From: Cyclobacteriaceae bacterium
Lineage (GTDB): Bacteria; Bacteroidota; Bacteroidia; Cytophagales; Cyclobacteriaceae
Length of the DNA stretch: 64,000 nt
Assembly: GCA_013141055.1 (NCBI GenBank)
Contig: JABFRS010000001.1
Location: forward strand, 3,093,319-3,157,318
Direction of reading: 5' to 3'
Made by a program: the position numbers and the translations under genes. Under the pieces are notes generated by a model. It was not told where the DNA came from. It saw only the letters and a program-made list of their open reading frames with translations, and searched no databases. Below are positions 27,370 through 36,746 of the stretch, one piece after another. Within the stretch, counting starts at the first letter, position 1, and each line of letters begins with the position of its first letter.

Positions 27370-27399
27370 TCAAAAGTATGGAAAACTTCTATTCTATCC
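27370..27399 (-). pseudogene. fragment of a tRNA anticodon arm
   Basis: Thirty bases match the anticodon arm plus flanks of the adjacent tRNA-Arg with four mismatches, all in and next to the anticodon loop. The stem still pairs (GAAGT/ACTTT). The loop would read TTTCCAT. No T-arm or acceptor is present, so it is a remnant only. Confidence 0.6.
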
Positions 27400-27407
27400 C
27401 TACCCAC

Positions 27408-27475
27408 CCGATATTATTGGCAAAAGTAAACTTAATCCCGGCCGGCCCGTATATTACAGGCAAATGTCAATTTAA
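27408..27475. promoter_or_regulatory. two imperfect ~31-bp direct repeats in front of the PadR gene
   Basis: The units begin CCCGATATTATTGGCAAAAG and CCCGTATATTACAGGCAAAT, and both end in TTAATC. They are separated by the palindrome CCGGCCGG. On the minus strand the first unit contains TACTTTTG, a good match to the Bacteroidota -7 box (TAnnTTTG) for the tRNA. They may be operators for PadR autoregulation, or a duplicated promoter. Confidence 0.4.
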
Positions 27476-27477
27476 TC

Positions 27478-27807
27478 ATGGGAAGAATATACCTGGGCGA
27501 ATTCGAAGAGCTCATATTATTAACAGTAGGGGTTCTCTATAAAGAGGCCTATGCCGTGGCCATCTCTAAAGAGATTTCAAAGCAAGCCGACCGTTCTGTC
27601 AACGTCAGCGCTGTTCATAAATCATTATACCGTCTGGAAGAAAAAGGAATGCTCAAGTCCATGCTGAGTGATCCCGAATCCAAACGCGGCGGAAAAAGGA
27701 AACGCATATTTATTATCACCGCCTACGGCAAGAAAGCCCTGGATGAATCCATGGATCTAAGAATGAGTCTGAGAAAACAGATAACAGATCTTTCTCTGAA
27801 ATGGTAA
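27478..27807 (+). CDS. PadR-family transcriptional regulator
   Basis: A 109-residue winged-helix protein: LGEFEELILLTVGVLYKEAY, then ISKEISKQADRSVNVSAVHKSLYRLEEKGML (recognition helix) and the wing region SKRGGKRKRIFIITAYGKKAL. This is the short PadR form common in Bacteroidota, where it is usually encoded next to an FtsX-like permease that it is thought to control. Its stop overlaps the permease start region, so the two are co-expressed. Confidence 0.93.
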   Translation: MGRIYLGEFEELILLTVGVLYKEAYAVAISKEISKQADRSVNVSAVHKSLYRLEEKGMLKSMLSDPESKRGGKRKRIFIITAYGKKALDESMDLRMSLRKQITDLSLKW

Positions 27808-30416
27808 GCATGAACAAGAAGAACAACATCCCTCGTTTACCGCATACTTTCTTCAGGTGGTATTGCCAGCCCGAACGGTACGAGGAGCTGCATGGTGATC
27901 TTGAAGAACTCTTCTATGAGAGGATAGAGAAGTCAGGGTTAACAAAAGCAAAATTCCTTTACCTGATGGATGTCATCCGATGCTTTCAGCCTTACGCCTG
28001 GAAAAAACCAAGACCCTTCACTAATCATCATATTGTTATGTTCAGAAACTATTCCAAAACTTCCATCAGGAGCCTGATGAAGAATCCGCTGAGCTCCTTT
28101 ATCAATGTGTTTGGACTGGCCATTGCCATCGGCATGTGTGTGCTGGTGTATTCCTATGCACGCTGGGTCAATGGTATCGATCAGTTTCACGAAAATAAAA
28201 ATGAAGTCTACCTCATCACATTCTTTGAGGAGCGTGAAGGCTCTGCGCAGCAAAACGGATTAACACCGCGACCGCTTGGTGAAATGCTTCGTGAAGATTT
28301 TGCGCAGATCAGTAAGGTATGTAGGATTGAAGACGCTCCGGCAGTGTTGAAATTCAATGACAATGTATTCAATGAGAAGATCCGGTTTTCGGATCCTGAG
28401 TTTCTTCAGATGTTTACGTTTCCCTTGAAGTGGGGATCACCGGCGGGATTACAAGACCGCAATGGAATTATTCTCAGCGAAGAGATGTCAGAGAAATATT
28501 TTGGAGAAGAGAATCCGGTTGGCAAAGACATCGAAATCATTTTCGGAAAAGACAGAAGCAAGATCTTTACTGTAAAGGGAGTGGCAGCGGAGTTTCCGAT
28601 GGCGCATGCTGTTCACTTCAATTTCCTCATCAATTTTGAAAATGTATTTCTTTCCTATCCTGTCTACGACAAGAGTGACTGGAGTGCATTTCTGAATGCA
28701 ACGCTTATACAGGTTAAAAAACCTTCCGACCTCACGCATGTAGAGCAAGGTATGGCAAAATATAAAGCATTGCAGAATGGTCCCCGTAATGGATGGAAAG
28801 CTTCGTCTTATCAATTCGAACCTTTGGCAACGTTGTATGAGAGAGGCGGAAATATAAAAAGTGATATTTCAAGAAACAGTTATGAGAGCAATAGTAAGTC
28901 TATTGTATTCCTCTCTATCATCGGAGTGTTCATGCTTGCTCTTGCATGTTTTAATTATATCAACATTGCCATTGTATCTGCCGCCAAAAGATTGAAAGAG
29001 ATCGGTGTAAGAAAATCTATCGGTGCCACCAGGAGAATGGTGATCACCCAGTTCTTATCTGAAAACATCTTCGTTACATTCTTTGCTCTCATCCTTGGGA
29101 TCATATTGGGTGTAACACTTTTCATTCCTGGTTTTGAAATTCAGAATGACTTCAACATGGGCTTTACCCTATGGGACAGAAATCTGTGGATATACCTTCC
29201 TTGTGTCATGCTCTTCACCGGAATTGCGTCAGGGATCTATCCGGCGTTTTATATCTCCAGGTTTCAGGTAGTTGGCATACTAAAAGGCTCTGTTGAGTTT
29301 GGAAAGAAGAATCCTTTGACGAAAGTGTTTTTGGGATTTCAGCAGATACTGGCGTGCATTCTTATTGCGTGTGCTGTGATGTTTACCCAGAATACAAGTT
29401 ATGTCGCCAACGAGAGCTGGGGATATGAGCCGCGTGAAGTATTGTATGCCGATGTAGCGGAGGATGCTGCTGCCTATGAACAGATGAGTGCCTTCATGTC
29501 TCAAAACCCGAATGTGGTGTCGCTGGCGGGATCACGTCACCATCTGGGAAAAAGAGTTTCTACCAAAGTGCTTCACACTCCTCCTAACAACCAGTACGAA
29601 GTAAATGAGCTTGCCGTTGATCCTAATTACTTTGAGACGATGCAATTGAGCATCAGGGAAGGACGTGCATTCAACAAGCATCAGGGCAGCGATAAACTTT
29701 CTGTCGTTGTCAATGAAGAGCTGGTTAAAGAGATGATGCTGACATCACCTGTCGGGCAAACTTTTGAGATGGACAGTATGCGTTATGAGATCATCGGTGT
29801 GGTGAAAGATTTTCACACCTACAGCTTCGATAGCAAGATCCTTCCAACCATTTTTACGGTAGCGGATCAGAAGGACTTTGGTTATTTATCCATGAAGGTA
29901 AGAGCGGGTCGTGAAAAGGAAACGTATGCTGCCATGCAGGCGCAATGGTCAAAGCTCTATCCTCAGATTCCTTTTCAGGGTGGCCATCAGGAAGATGTCT
30001 GGGGTGATTTCTTTGAAGAGAAAGATGGGCATGCAAAATTCTGGAATGCTGTCGCTCTTATTTCAGTGTTGCTCGCGGGGTTGGGATTATATGGTTTAAT
30101 GTCGCTGAATGTTTCCGGAAGGATACGTGAATTCAGCATCCGGAAAGTTCTGGGGGCTCAGAAGAAAAATATCGGATTGAATATTCTTCGTCAGTACATC
30201 CCACTGTTCATGATAGCCTTTGCGATCGGAGGGCCGGTCAGTTATTACCTTGTTGGTTTCTTTTTTGATATGGTATACGCATATCACATACCGATGAATT
30301 TCTGGGGCGTGACCATTCCTGTTGTAGTGCTTATCATGGTGTTGCTGGGAACCGTTTCTATTCAGGTTGGAAAAGTGTCCAAATCCAATCCTGTAGAAGG
30401 ATTAAAAACCGAGTGA
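27801..30416 (+). CDS. FtsX/MacB-like ABC transporter permease with permease prefix domain 2
   Basis: An 871-residue membrane protein. Residues ~8-75 are a soluble prefix domain (RWYCQPERYEELHGDLEELF) that often accompanies PadR. A first membrane helix lies at ~100-117 (FINVFGLAIAIGMCVLVYS), followed by a MacB-type periplasmic domain (~125-360). Then come helices at ~372, ~415 and ~455, a second periplasmic domain (~515-740) and three closing helices. FtsX signatures are seen twice (KEIGVRKSIGATRRMV and REFSIRKVLGAQKKNI). The ATPase partner is not encoded here. The ATG at 27801 overlaps the PadR gene by 7 bp; the ATG at 27810 is also possible. The substrate is unknown. Confidence 0.93.
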   Translation: MVSMNKKNNIPRLPHTFFRWYCQPERYEELHGDLEELFYERIEKSGLTKAKFLYLMDVIRCFQPYAWKKPRPFTNHHIVMFRNYSKTSIRSLMKNPLSSFINVFGLAIAIGMCVLVYSYARWVNGIDQFHENKNEVYLITFFEEREGSAQQNGLTPRPLGEMLREDFAQISKVCRIEDAPAVLKFNDNVFNEKIRFSDPEFLQMFTFPLKWGSPAGLQDRNGIILSEEMSEKYFGEENPVGKDIEIIFGKDRSKIFTVKGVAAEFPMAHAVHFNFLINFENVFLSYPVYDKSDWSAFLNATLIQVKKPSDLTHVEQGMAKYKALQNGPRNGWKASSYQFEPLATLYERGGNIKSDISRNSYESNSKSIVFLSIIGVFMLALACFNYINIAIVSAAKRLKEIGVRKSIGATRRMVITQFLSENIFVTFFALILGIILGVTLFIPGFEIQNDFNMGFTLWDRNLWIYLPCVMLFTGIASGIYPAFYISRFQVVGILKGSVEFGKKNPLTKVFLGFQQILACILIACAVMFTQNTSYVANESWGYEPREVLYADVAEDAAAYEQMSAFMSQNPNVVSLAGSRHHLGKRVSTKVLHTPPNNQYEVNELAVDPNYFETMQLSIREGRAFNKHQGSDKLSVVVNEELVKEMMLTSPVGQTFEMDSMRYEIIGVVKDFHTYSFDSKILPTIFTVADQKDFGYLSMKVRAGREKETYAAMQAQWSKLYPQIPFQGGHQEDVWGDFFEEKDGHAKFWNAVALISVLLAGLGLYGLMSLNVSGRIREFSIRKVLGAQKKNIGLNILRQYIPLFMIAFAIGGPVSYYLVGFFFDMVYAYHIPMNFWGVTIPVVVLIMVLLGTVSIQVGKVSKSNPVEGLKTE

Positions 30417-30597
30417 GACGAACTTCTAATGCCCTGATAATTTCCGACTAAACACTCGTTCGCCTCCTGTCAAATATCTTTCATCAGGTGTTGAATGATG
30501 TGTCGTAATCTTCTAAATTCGGCGGAATTAAACCACACAATCGATAGAGTGACGCCCCCTCACGATACTCGCTTGTGATGAAAAACGATCCGATACT

Positions 30598-33297
30598 TTG
30601 CTTAGAAAACTTTTTTTATCCCTTCTTATTTGCGGTTCTCTTTCACTCAAGGCACAGGATATTCTTGAGCTGAAGCTTGATGGTACAGAACAAGGCAAAT
30701 CGCTGGCAACTGTCCTTTCAGAAATTGAAAAGAAAAGCAACGCAAGATTTTATTTCCTTTCGGAATGGATACAACCCATCACGTTTCAGGAAAGCTTTGC
30801 TGGTGAGACATTAGGTGCTGCACTGGAGAGTCTTTTTTTAGGAACGGATCTTAGCTATGTGAGCATGTACCCGCATGCCGTGATCCTTGTTAAAGATCCA
30901 ACCCAGGCCTTGCTTCGGAAGAGTGCGATAAACTCGGCGGTCAGGCAGAAGAAGAAAGTCGAGCAAAGGATTTTTGGTGAAGCAGGAAAGTCGAAGAAGG
31001 GTAAAGTGATCATTACCGGTAAGGTTATTGATTCAAAGACAGGAGATCCTATGCCGCGCACTAACATCCAGGTAAGCGACACACAAGGTGGAACGACCAC
31101 GGATGAAAATGGAAATTACACACTATCACTTTCTCCTGGAGTGCATGTATTGAACTTCACCTTCGTTGACTATGAAGAGAAGGTCATTGACCTTGCGGCA
31201 TTCACTGATGGTGTTGTCGATGTTGAACTGGCAGTGATGCCGGTGATGCTGGAGGAAATTGTAATACGCGATCTTGCGGCACGTGAGATCACCACGAGTA
31301 AGATCGGTCTTACTCAATTAAGCATTAAGGATATCAAGAGGTCGCCTTCATTTCTGGGTGAACCTGATATGATCAAATCGATTCAGGCACTGCCGGGTGT
31401 TACGACAGCAGGAGAGGCGGCAACAGGATTTAATGTTCGTGGAGGAAGCGTTGATCAGAATCTTATTCTTTATGACGGTATGCCGGTATTTAATAGTTCT
31501 CACGTCTTTGGATTTTTCTCAGCATTCAATGCAGAAGCCGTTCGCGATGTTTCTTTTTACCGTGGAGGAATTCCTGCGGAGTATGGAGGTCGTGCATCTT
31601 CTGTTCTTGACATTCGCTCCAAGGATGGTGACTATGAAAAATGGGGAGGCAGCGGCGGGATCGGAATGATCACCAGTAATTTCACGATCAACGGGCCATT
31701 GCAAAAGAAAAAAACATCGATGATGGCATCGATGAGATCAACGTATTCAAACTGGCTGGTAAATTCAGTGAAGACTGATTATGCCGATCTCAGCAAAAGC
31801 TCTGTGTTCTTCTATGATGGAACGATCAAGCTTACTCATTTATTCAGCGGTCAGACAAAACTTGCAGTAACTGGATATTCCAGCAGAGATGCTTTTCGCC
31901 TGACCGGTGACTCTACCTATTCATGGAATAATCTGCAGTTATCCGCGCGACTGGATCATCAGATTTCGCCAAAGCTTGGATCTGATTTTGTTTTTGGTGT
32001 GAGTCAGTATGGATATACGGTGGAGAATGCGGATTATCTCACAGCATCAGAACTTTCCTACAAGATCACAACATGGGTTGGCAAAGCGGGATTTAATCTT
32101 CAGCAGAATAATCATAAGATCAATTTTGGATTGAATGTTTCCTATTACCGATTCCAGCCGGGTAATCTGAAGCCAACATCCAATGTATCCAATGCAAAAG
32201 ATCTTTCACTTGATAAGCAGTTCTCCATTGAGAATGCACTTTATGCGGGAGATGAATGGGCCTATAATGACCGGATATCCATTGAGGCCGGCTTGAGAGT
32301 TCCGATCTTCCTTTCGTTTGGACCAGCATCTGTGAATGTTTACAAGAGTGATGTGCCAAGAGAAACGTCGAGTATCATTGACACACTTCATTATGACGGT
32401 GGTCAGCCTGTTAAAACATATTTCGGTCTGGAGCCACGATTATCCTTTCGCTGGACAGCAACACCCACCTCATCTATAAAGCTTGGATACAATCGCATGT
32501 ATCAGTTTCTGCAGTTGGTAACGAACACAACTGCGGTAACACCGGTAGACATCTGGCAGCCGAGTGGATATTATTTCAAGCCGCAACGTGCAGATCAGAT
32601 ATCTCTGGGATACTTCAAGGACTTTAAGGAAAAGAAGTACACCGCCTCAGTAGAAGGTTTCTATAAAGAGATTGATAACATTCTTGACTTTAAAGATGGC
32701 GCGCAATTGATTTTGAACAATCACCTTGAAACTGATTTGCTTCAGGGCAAAGGAATGTCGTATGGAGTTGAAACCTCTTTTACAAAAAGCACAGGCCGAC
32801 TGACCTATAGTATTAATTATACTTATTCAAGGTCGTTCAGAACTATAGCGGGGTCCACCTCCAGTGAAACGATCAATAGCGGAAAACAGTATCCCACCAA
32901 TTTTGATCAGCCTCACATTATCAATCTTTCATGGAAGTATAATTTATCACGTCGTGTATTCTTTACAGGAAATTTCACCTACCACACCGGCCGGCCTGTG
33001 ACGGTACCGCTTTCAGCCTTCCCGCTGGAGAACACAACGGTAGCATATTTTTCTGAACGCAATCAATACCGCATACCCGATTATCATCGTTTAGATCTTG
33101 CATTGGTAATAGAAGGAAACCATAAGAGAAAGAAGAAATTTGAGGGGACGTGGGTGTTTTCTTTATACAATGCCTATGGGCGAAGAAATCCCTACACGGT
33201 ATTCTTTAAAAGCTCCGGAAATGGAATCCCTCAGCCGTATCAGCTTTCTATTATTGGTACTGCATTACCATCCATCAGTTACAATTTCAAATTCTGA
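30598..33297 (+). CDS. TonB-dependent receptor with STN and carboxypeptidase-regulatory-like domains
   Basis: An 899-residue outer-membrane receptor starting at a TTG and opening with a signal peptide (1-20, LKAQ). An STN domain follows (~22-100, ATVLSEIEKKSNARFYF), then a CarboxypepD_reg-like domain (~138-222, GKVIDSKTGDPMPRTNIQVS), a plug (~230-340, GFNVRGGSVDQNLILYDGMPV) and the barrel to the C-terminal F (ISYNFKF). Receptors of this type bring large substrates across the outer membrane using TonB energy. The TGA overlaps the next ATG, and the next four genes all overlap or follow closely, so this is one operon with three DUF4249 lipoproteins. Confidence 0.95.
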   Translation: MLRKLFLSLLICGSLSLKAQDILELKLDGTEQGKSLATVLSEIEKKSNARFYFLSEWIQPITFQESFAGETLGAALESLFLGTDLSYVSMYPHAVILVKDPTQALLRKSAINSAVRQKKKVEQRIFGEAGKSKKGKVIITGKVIDSKTGDPMPRTNIQVSDTQGGTTTDENGNYTLSLSPGVHVLNFTFVDYEEKVIDLAAFTDGVVDVELAVMPVMLEEIVIRDLAAREITTSKIGLTQLSIKDIKRSPSFLGEPDMIKSIQALPGVTTAGEAATGFNVRGGSVDQNLILYDGMPVFNSSHVFGFFSAFNAEAVRDVSFYRGGIPAEYGGRASSVLDIRSKDGDYEKWGGSGGIGMITSNFTINGPLQKKKTSMMASMRSTYSNWLVNSVKTDYADLSKSSVFFYDGTIKLTHLFSGQTKLAVTGYSSRDAFRLTGDSTYSWNNLQLSARLDHQISPKLGSDFVFGVSQYGYTVENADYLTASELSYKITTWVGKAGFNLQQNNHKINFGLNVSYYRFQPGNLKPTSNVSNAKDLSLDKQFSIENALYAGDEWAYNDRISIEAGLRVPIFLSFGPASVNVYKSDVPRETSSIIDTLHYDGGQPVKTYFGLEPRLSFRWTATPTSSIKLGYNRMYQFLQLVTNTTAVTPVDIWQPSGYYFKPQRADQISLGYFKDFKEKKYTASVEGFYKEIDNILDFKDGAQLILNNHLETDLLQGKGMSYGVETSFTKSTGRLTYSINYTYSRSFRTIAGSTSSETINSGKQYPTNFDQPHIINLSWKYNLSRRVFFTGNFTYHTGRPVTVPLSAFPLENTTVAYFSERNQYRIPDYHRLDLALVIEGNHKRKKKFEGTWVFSLYNAYGRRNPYTVFFKSSGNGIPQPYQLSIIGTALPSISYNFKF

Positions 33298-34457
33298 TGG
33301 AAGCAAGAAGATCATACGGTGCTAAGATCATTCAGGGATTCATAGCATCGGTCTTAATAAGCGCGTGCGTTGAGCCCGTTAATTTTGATGTTCCTCCGGC
33401 ACAACTGTTAACGATCGTAGATGGAATGATCTCAGACAAGCCTGGACCTTACACAGTTTTTATTTCAAGAGGCTTGCCGTTGGATGCGGATTCCACTTAT
33501 CGGATTCCTTATCCGAATGTAAAAGTTGTGTTATGGGATTTCACGACAGGGACAGGAGTGAATGAAGTTTTAACGGAAGTCAGGCCGGGAGAATATATTA
33601 CCGGAGGAGTCATTCAGGGTAAAGTTGGAGGGGTCTACAGTATTCGTATAGAAACTCCTGATGGAGGAATTTATGAGTCTGAGCTGGAAGTAATGTTCCC
33701 GGTAGGCGCAGTAAAAGATATTCGCTATGAGTATGAAGCCAGATCGATTCAAAAAACTTATGGAACCGTTCCGGCAGATGTATTTAAAATAAGCATTGAT
33801 GCCGAGGTTGCGGAATCTGAACAAAGTTATGCGCGATGGCGCTTTAAGGGGACATATAAAGTATCGACGCGGCCTGAACTCTATTATTACATTGCACTGG
33901 AATTTCCTTTAAAGGCTCCATTTATATGCAGCGGTTATATTGTTGTTCCGCTAATGGATGATGAACCTGAACAGCCGCCGGGTGAAGGGAAGCTTGCGCA
34001 GGTGGGTCCATGTACATGTTGTATCTGTTATGTGAATGATTTTGAAACTGTTCCGCAAATATCCGATGGGCAGTTTGTGGCGGGTGAATATAAGAATGTA
34101 AAAGTTGCTGAGGTGAATATCAACACTGAAACATTCTTTGAGAAATATCTGGTAGAAATTGAGCAGATGAGTCTTTCAAAGAATGCATACGATTTCTTCA
34201 AGATCATTAAAGCACAGAAAGAGGGAGCTGCTGGTTTGTTTCAGGCACCTGCTGGTGAGGTGAAGGGAAACATCAGGGCTATCAAATTTACTCAACCAAT
34301 TGTTGGGATCTTCTACGCATCCTCTATTAAGAGCAGATCAATTTACATCCCAAGAAGTGCAGTGCCCTATGCACTCACGCGAATAAAGTTTATTGATCGG
34401 CCATGTGATAAATTTTTTGACTATTCAAGCACTTCTAAACCGATCCTGTGGCAATGA
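33297..34457 (+). CDS. DUF4249 lipoprotein 1
   Basis: A 386-residue lipoprotein with lipobox LISAC (C24). It opens with EPVNFDVPPAQ and a GMISDKPGPYTVFISR segment characteristic of DUF4249. C239-T-C-C-I-C244 forms a compact cysteine cluster, accompanied by a Cys in FICSGYIVV and one near the end (DRPCDKFF). All six are shared with the two following paralogs. The EQMSLSKNAYDFFKIIKAQK helix is conserved too. DUF4249 proteins are encoded beside TonB receptors and probably sit on the outer membrane as a partner, but their function is unknown. ATG overlaps the receptor stop. Confidence 0.9.
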   Translation: MEARRSYGAKIIQGFIASVLISACVEPVNFDVPPAQLLTIVDGMISDKPGPYTVFISRGLPLDADSTYRIPYPNVKVVLWDFTTGTGVNEVLTEVRPGEYITGGVIQGKVGGVYSIRIETPDGGIYESELEVMFPVGAVKDIRYEYEARSIQKTYGTVPADVFKISIDAEVAESEQSYARWRFKGTYKVSTRPELYYYIALEFPLKAPFICSGYIVVPLMDDEPEQPPGEGKLAQVGPCTCCICYVNDFETVPQISDGQFVAGEYKNVKVAEVNINTETFFEKYLVEIEQMSLSKNAYDFFKIIKAQKEGAAGLFQAPAGEVKGNIRAIKFTQPIVGIFYASSIKSRSIYIPRSAVPYALTRIKFIDRPCDKFFDYSSTSKPILWQ

Positions 34458-35587
34458 AAAGTCAAAAAGAAGTTGGCTTGTTTTGGAGGATAAAGTTCCG
34501 GTGGTTACTGGTGTTTGTGCTCTTAAGCGCCTGTGTAGATCATTTGGATATTACGCTCCCTGAAGTACAGCCGATTATGATCATTGAAGGAAAGATCACC
34601 GATGATCCGGGGCCATACACCGTACTGATCTCGAAGGGGGTTTCTCTTGAAGATGACTCGCTTCTTCGTGTGCCTATTGAGAGGGCGAAGATCAAGTTGT
34701 ATGACGATCTGGGAAATTCTGAGGATATGGTGGAGAATACTCCCGGAGAGTATATGTCGACGGGAGTTATCCGCGGACAGATTGGGCATTCCTATCATAT
34801 TGGTGTGGAGATGGCGGACGGCGGAGTTTTTATTTCAGAGCCTGATCTTCTCTCGCCGGTGGGTGAAATTGAAGCAATCAAATATGAATTTGAAGCAAGA
34901 TCCATTGAGCGCCCCTACATTGTTGAGCCAGCCAACATTTTTAAAATTTTCGTTGACGCGAAAGCAATACCTGGCGATAAGAATTATGTTCGATGGAAGT
35001 TCACGGGAACTTATAAAGTAATAACAAGACCAGAACTTCATACCTATTATCTTCAGGGGGTTCGCATCTCGGATCCAAGACCCTGCAGTGGCTATGTCGT
35101 TCGACCGGGCAGCAGTCAAATTGTGAAAGTAGATGAGTGCACGTGCTGCACTTGCTGGATCACAGAGTATGAATCTACACCCCATCTGTCGGATGGACAG
35201 TTTATCAGTGGGGACAGCTATAAAAATGTACGGATAGGAGATGTGCAGATCAGTACAGAATCTTTTTTTGAGAAATACCTGGTGGAGGCTGAGCAGATGA
35301 GTCTCTCCAAAAACGCATTTGAGTTTTTTTCTTTGGTACGAAAGCAAAAGAGTGAGCCTTCCAATATTTTCCAGGCGCCGATGGGAAATATTGCAGGTAA
35401 TATATCATCTTCCAATTCCCAAATACCTTATATCGGAATATTCTGGGCAACTTCTATAAAAACGAGATCCATATATATTGAAAGGAGTGCAATTCCTTAT
35501 AATCTTCCTCCTCCTAAATTCATTCCTGAATCGTGTCTTGCTTATTTTAAAAACTCATCGACTACGAAGCCTCCTTTGTGGCAGTGA
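34454..35587 (+). CDS. DUF4249 lipoprotein 2
   Basis: A 377-residue paralog of the preceding gene. The ATG at 34454 overlaps the upstream TGA (ATGA); a GTG two codons earlier is the alternative. The lipobox is LLSAC (C27). It keeps the ITDDPGPYTVLISKG motif, the Cys before SGYVV, the C229-T-C-C-T-C234 cluster followed by Trp, the EQMSLSKNAFEFFSLVRKQK helix and the late Cys (PESCLAYF). Divergence from copy 1 is clear over the whole length, so the duplication is old. Confidence 0.9.
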   Translation: MKSQKEVGLFWRIKFRWLLVFVLLSACVDHLDITLPEVQPIMIIEGKITDDPGPYTVLISKGVSLEDDSLLRVPIERAKIKLYDDLGNSEDMVENTPGEYMSTGVIRGQIGHSYHIGVEMADGGVFISEPDLLSPVGEIEAIKYEFEARSIERPYIVEPANIFKIFVDAKAIPGDKNYVRWKFTGTYKVITRPELHTYYLQGVRISDPRPCSGYVVRPGSSQIVKVDECTCCTCWITEYESTPHLSDGQFISGDSYKNVRIGDVQISTESFFEKYLVEAEQMSLSKNAFEFFSLVRKQKSEPSNIFQAPMGNIAGNISSSNSQIPYIGIFWATSIKTRSIYIERSAIPYNLPPPKFIPESCLAYFKNSSTTKPPLWQ

Positions 35588-35633
35588 GAAAAGAATTTAT
35601 TTATTAGTGATTAACTTGAAGTTTTAATCTTTT

Positions 35634-36746
35634 ATGAAAGGTAGTTTGTTAAAAAGACTAAAGACTCAATGGATTTTCACATTCATCATTCTGGGTGCAT
35701 GTGTGGAGCCTATTGAGTTCAAGGTGCCGCCAGCACAACTTCAGACAACCATTGAGGGAATGATATCTGACGGTCCAGGACCTTACATTGTGAAGATATC
35801 AGAGGGAATAAGTCTGGAGGATGATTCCCTGGTCAGAGTTCCGATCAGGAATGCCAAGGTCAAGCTTTATGATGATGAAGGTCATATTGAAAACCTTACT
35901 GAAAATGCGCCGGGTGATTATTATACAGGAGGGGTCATTCAGGGAAGAGTTGGTCACGCGTACCATATCACAATAGAGACGAGTGATGGAAAGTTATTTG
36001 AATCTGAGCCTGAGATCATAAATCCTGTAGGTGCCATTGACGATATTCGCTTTGAGTATGAATCGAGATCTGTGGAGGAGAATTTTGGGACGATAGCAAA
36101 AGATGTTTTTAATATTTACATAGATTCAAAGACTATACCTGGGAATGATAATTTCGTACGATGGAGATTTACCGGAACATATAAAGTACTCACATACCCG
36201 GAGCTCCACTGGATCTGGGCGCTGGGCTATGTGTTGCCAGATCCCTACCCATGCAGCGGATGGGCATATATCGGAAGGACCTATGCAGAGCAGGTAGCTC
36301 CATGTTCTTGCTGTATTTGCTGGGCTCATGATTATGAAGATAAGCCACAGCTGTCGGATGGTCAATTAATCTCTGGTGACCGATTCAATAATGTGAAGGT
36401 GGGTGAAGTTGCTATTACCCCTGCATCATTTTATGAGAAGTACCTTGTGGATGTGGAGCAAATGAGTCTTTCCAAAACTGCATTTGAGTTCTTTAAGCTC
36501 ATTCGTTCTCAAAAGGAAGGATCCTCAAGTCTGTTTCAGCCGCCATCCGGGATCATCAAAGGAAATATTAAAGCGACCAACTCGTCAACGCCTGTCGTAG
36601 GAATTTTCTGGGCGACTTCCATTAAGACTAAATCGATCTTCATTCAAAGAAGTAGTGTGCCGTACCCTATTACTCAGATTGCACAGATCAGATATCCGTG
36701 CCAGTGGTATCCTTATGCAACAACACAACAACCCCCCAATTGGTAA
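35634..36746 (+). CDS. DUF4249 lipoprotein 3
   Basis: A 370-residue third paralog with lipobox ILGAC (C23), ISDGPGPYIVKISEG, the Cys before SGWAY, the C224-S-C-C-I-C229 cluster followed by Trp, EQMSLSKTAFEFFKLIRSQK and a late Cys (RYPCQWYP). It starts 46 bp after copy 2, the largest gap in the operon, and its stop overlaps the next start (TAATG). It is closest in wording to copy 2 in the N-terminal part (SLEDDSLVRVPI versus SLEDDSLLRVPI). Confidence 0.9.
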   Translation: MKGSLLKRLKTQWIFTFIILGACVEPIEFKVPPAQLQTTIEGMISDGPGPYIVKISEGISLEDDSLVRVPIRNAKVKLYDDEGHIENLTENAPGDYYTGGVIQGRVGHAYHITIETSDGKLFESEPEIINPVGAIDDIRFEYESRSVEENFGTIAKDVFNIYIDSKTIPGNDNFVRWRFTGTYKVLTYPELHWIWALGYVLPDPYPCSGWAYIGRTYAEQVAPCSCCICWAHDYEDKPQLSDGQLISGDRFNNVKVGEVAITPASFYEKYLVDVEQMSLSKTAFEFFKLIRSQKEGSSSLFQPPSGIIKGNIKATNSSTPVVGIFWATSIKTKSIFIQRSSVPYPITQIAQIRYPCQWYPYATTQQPPNW

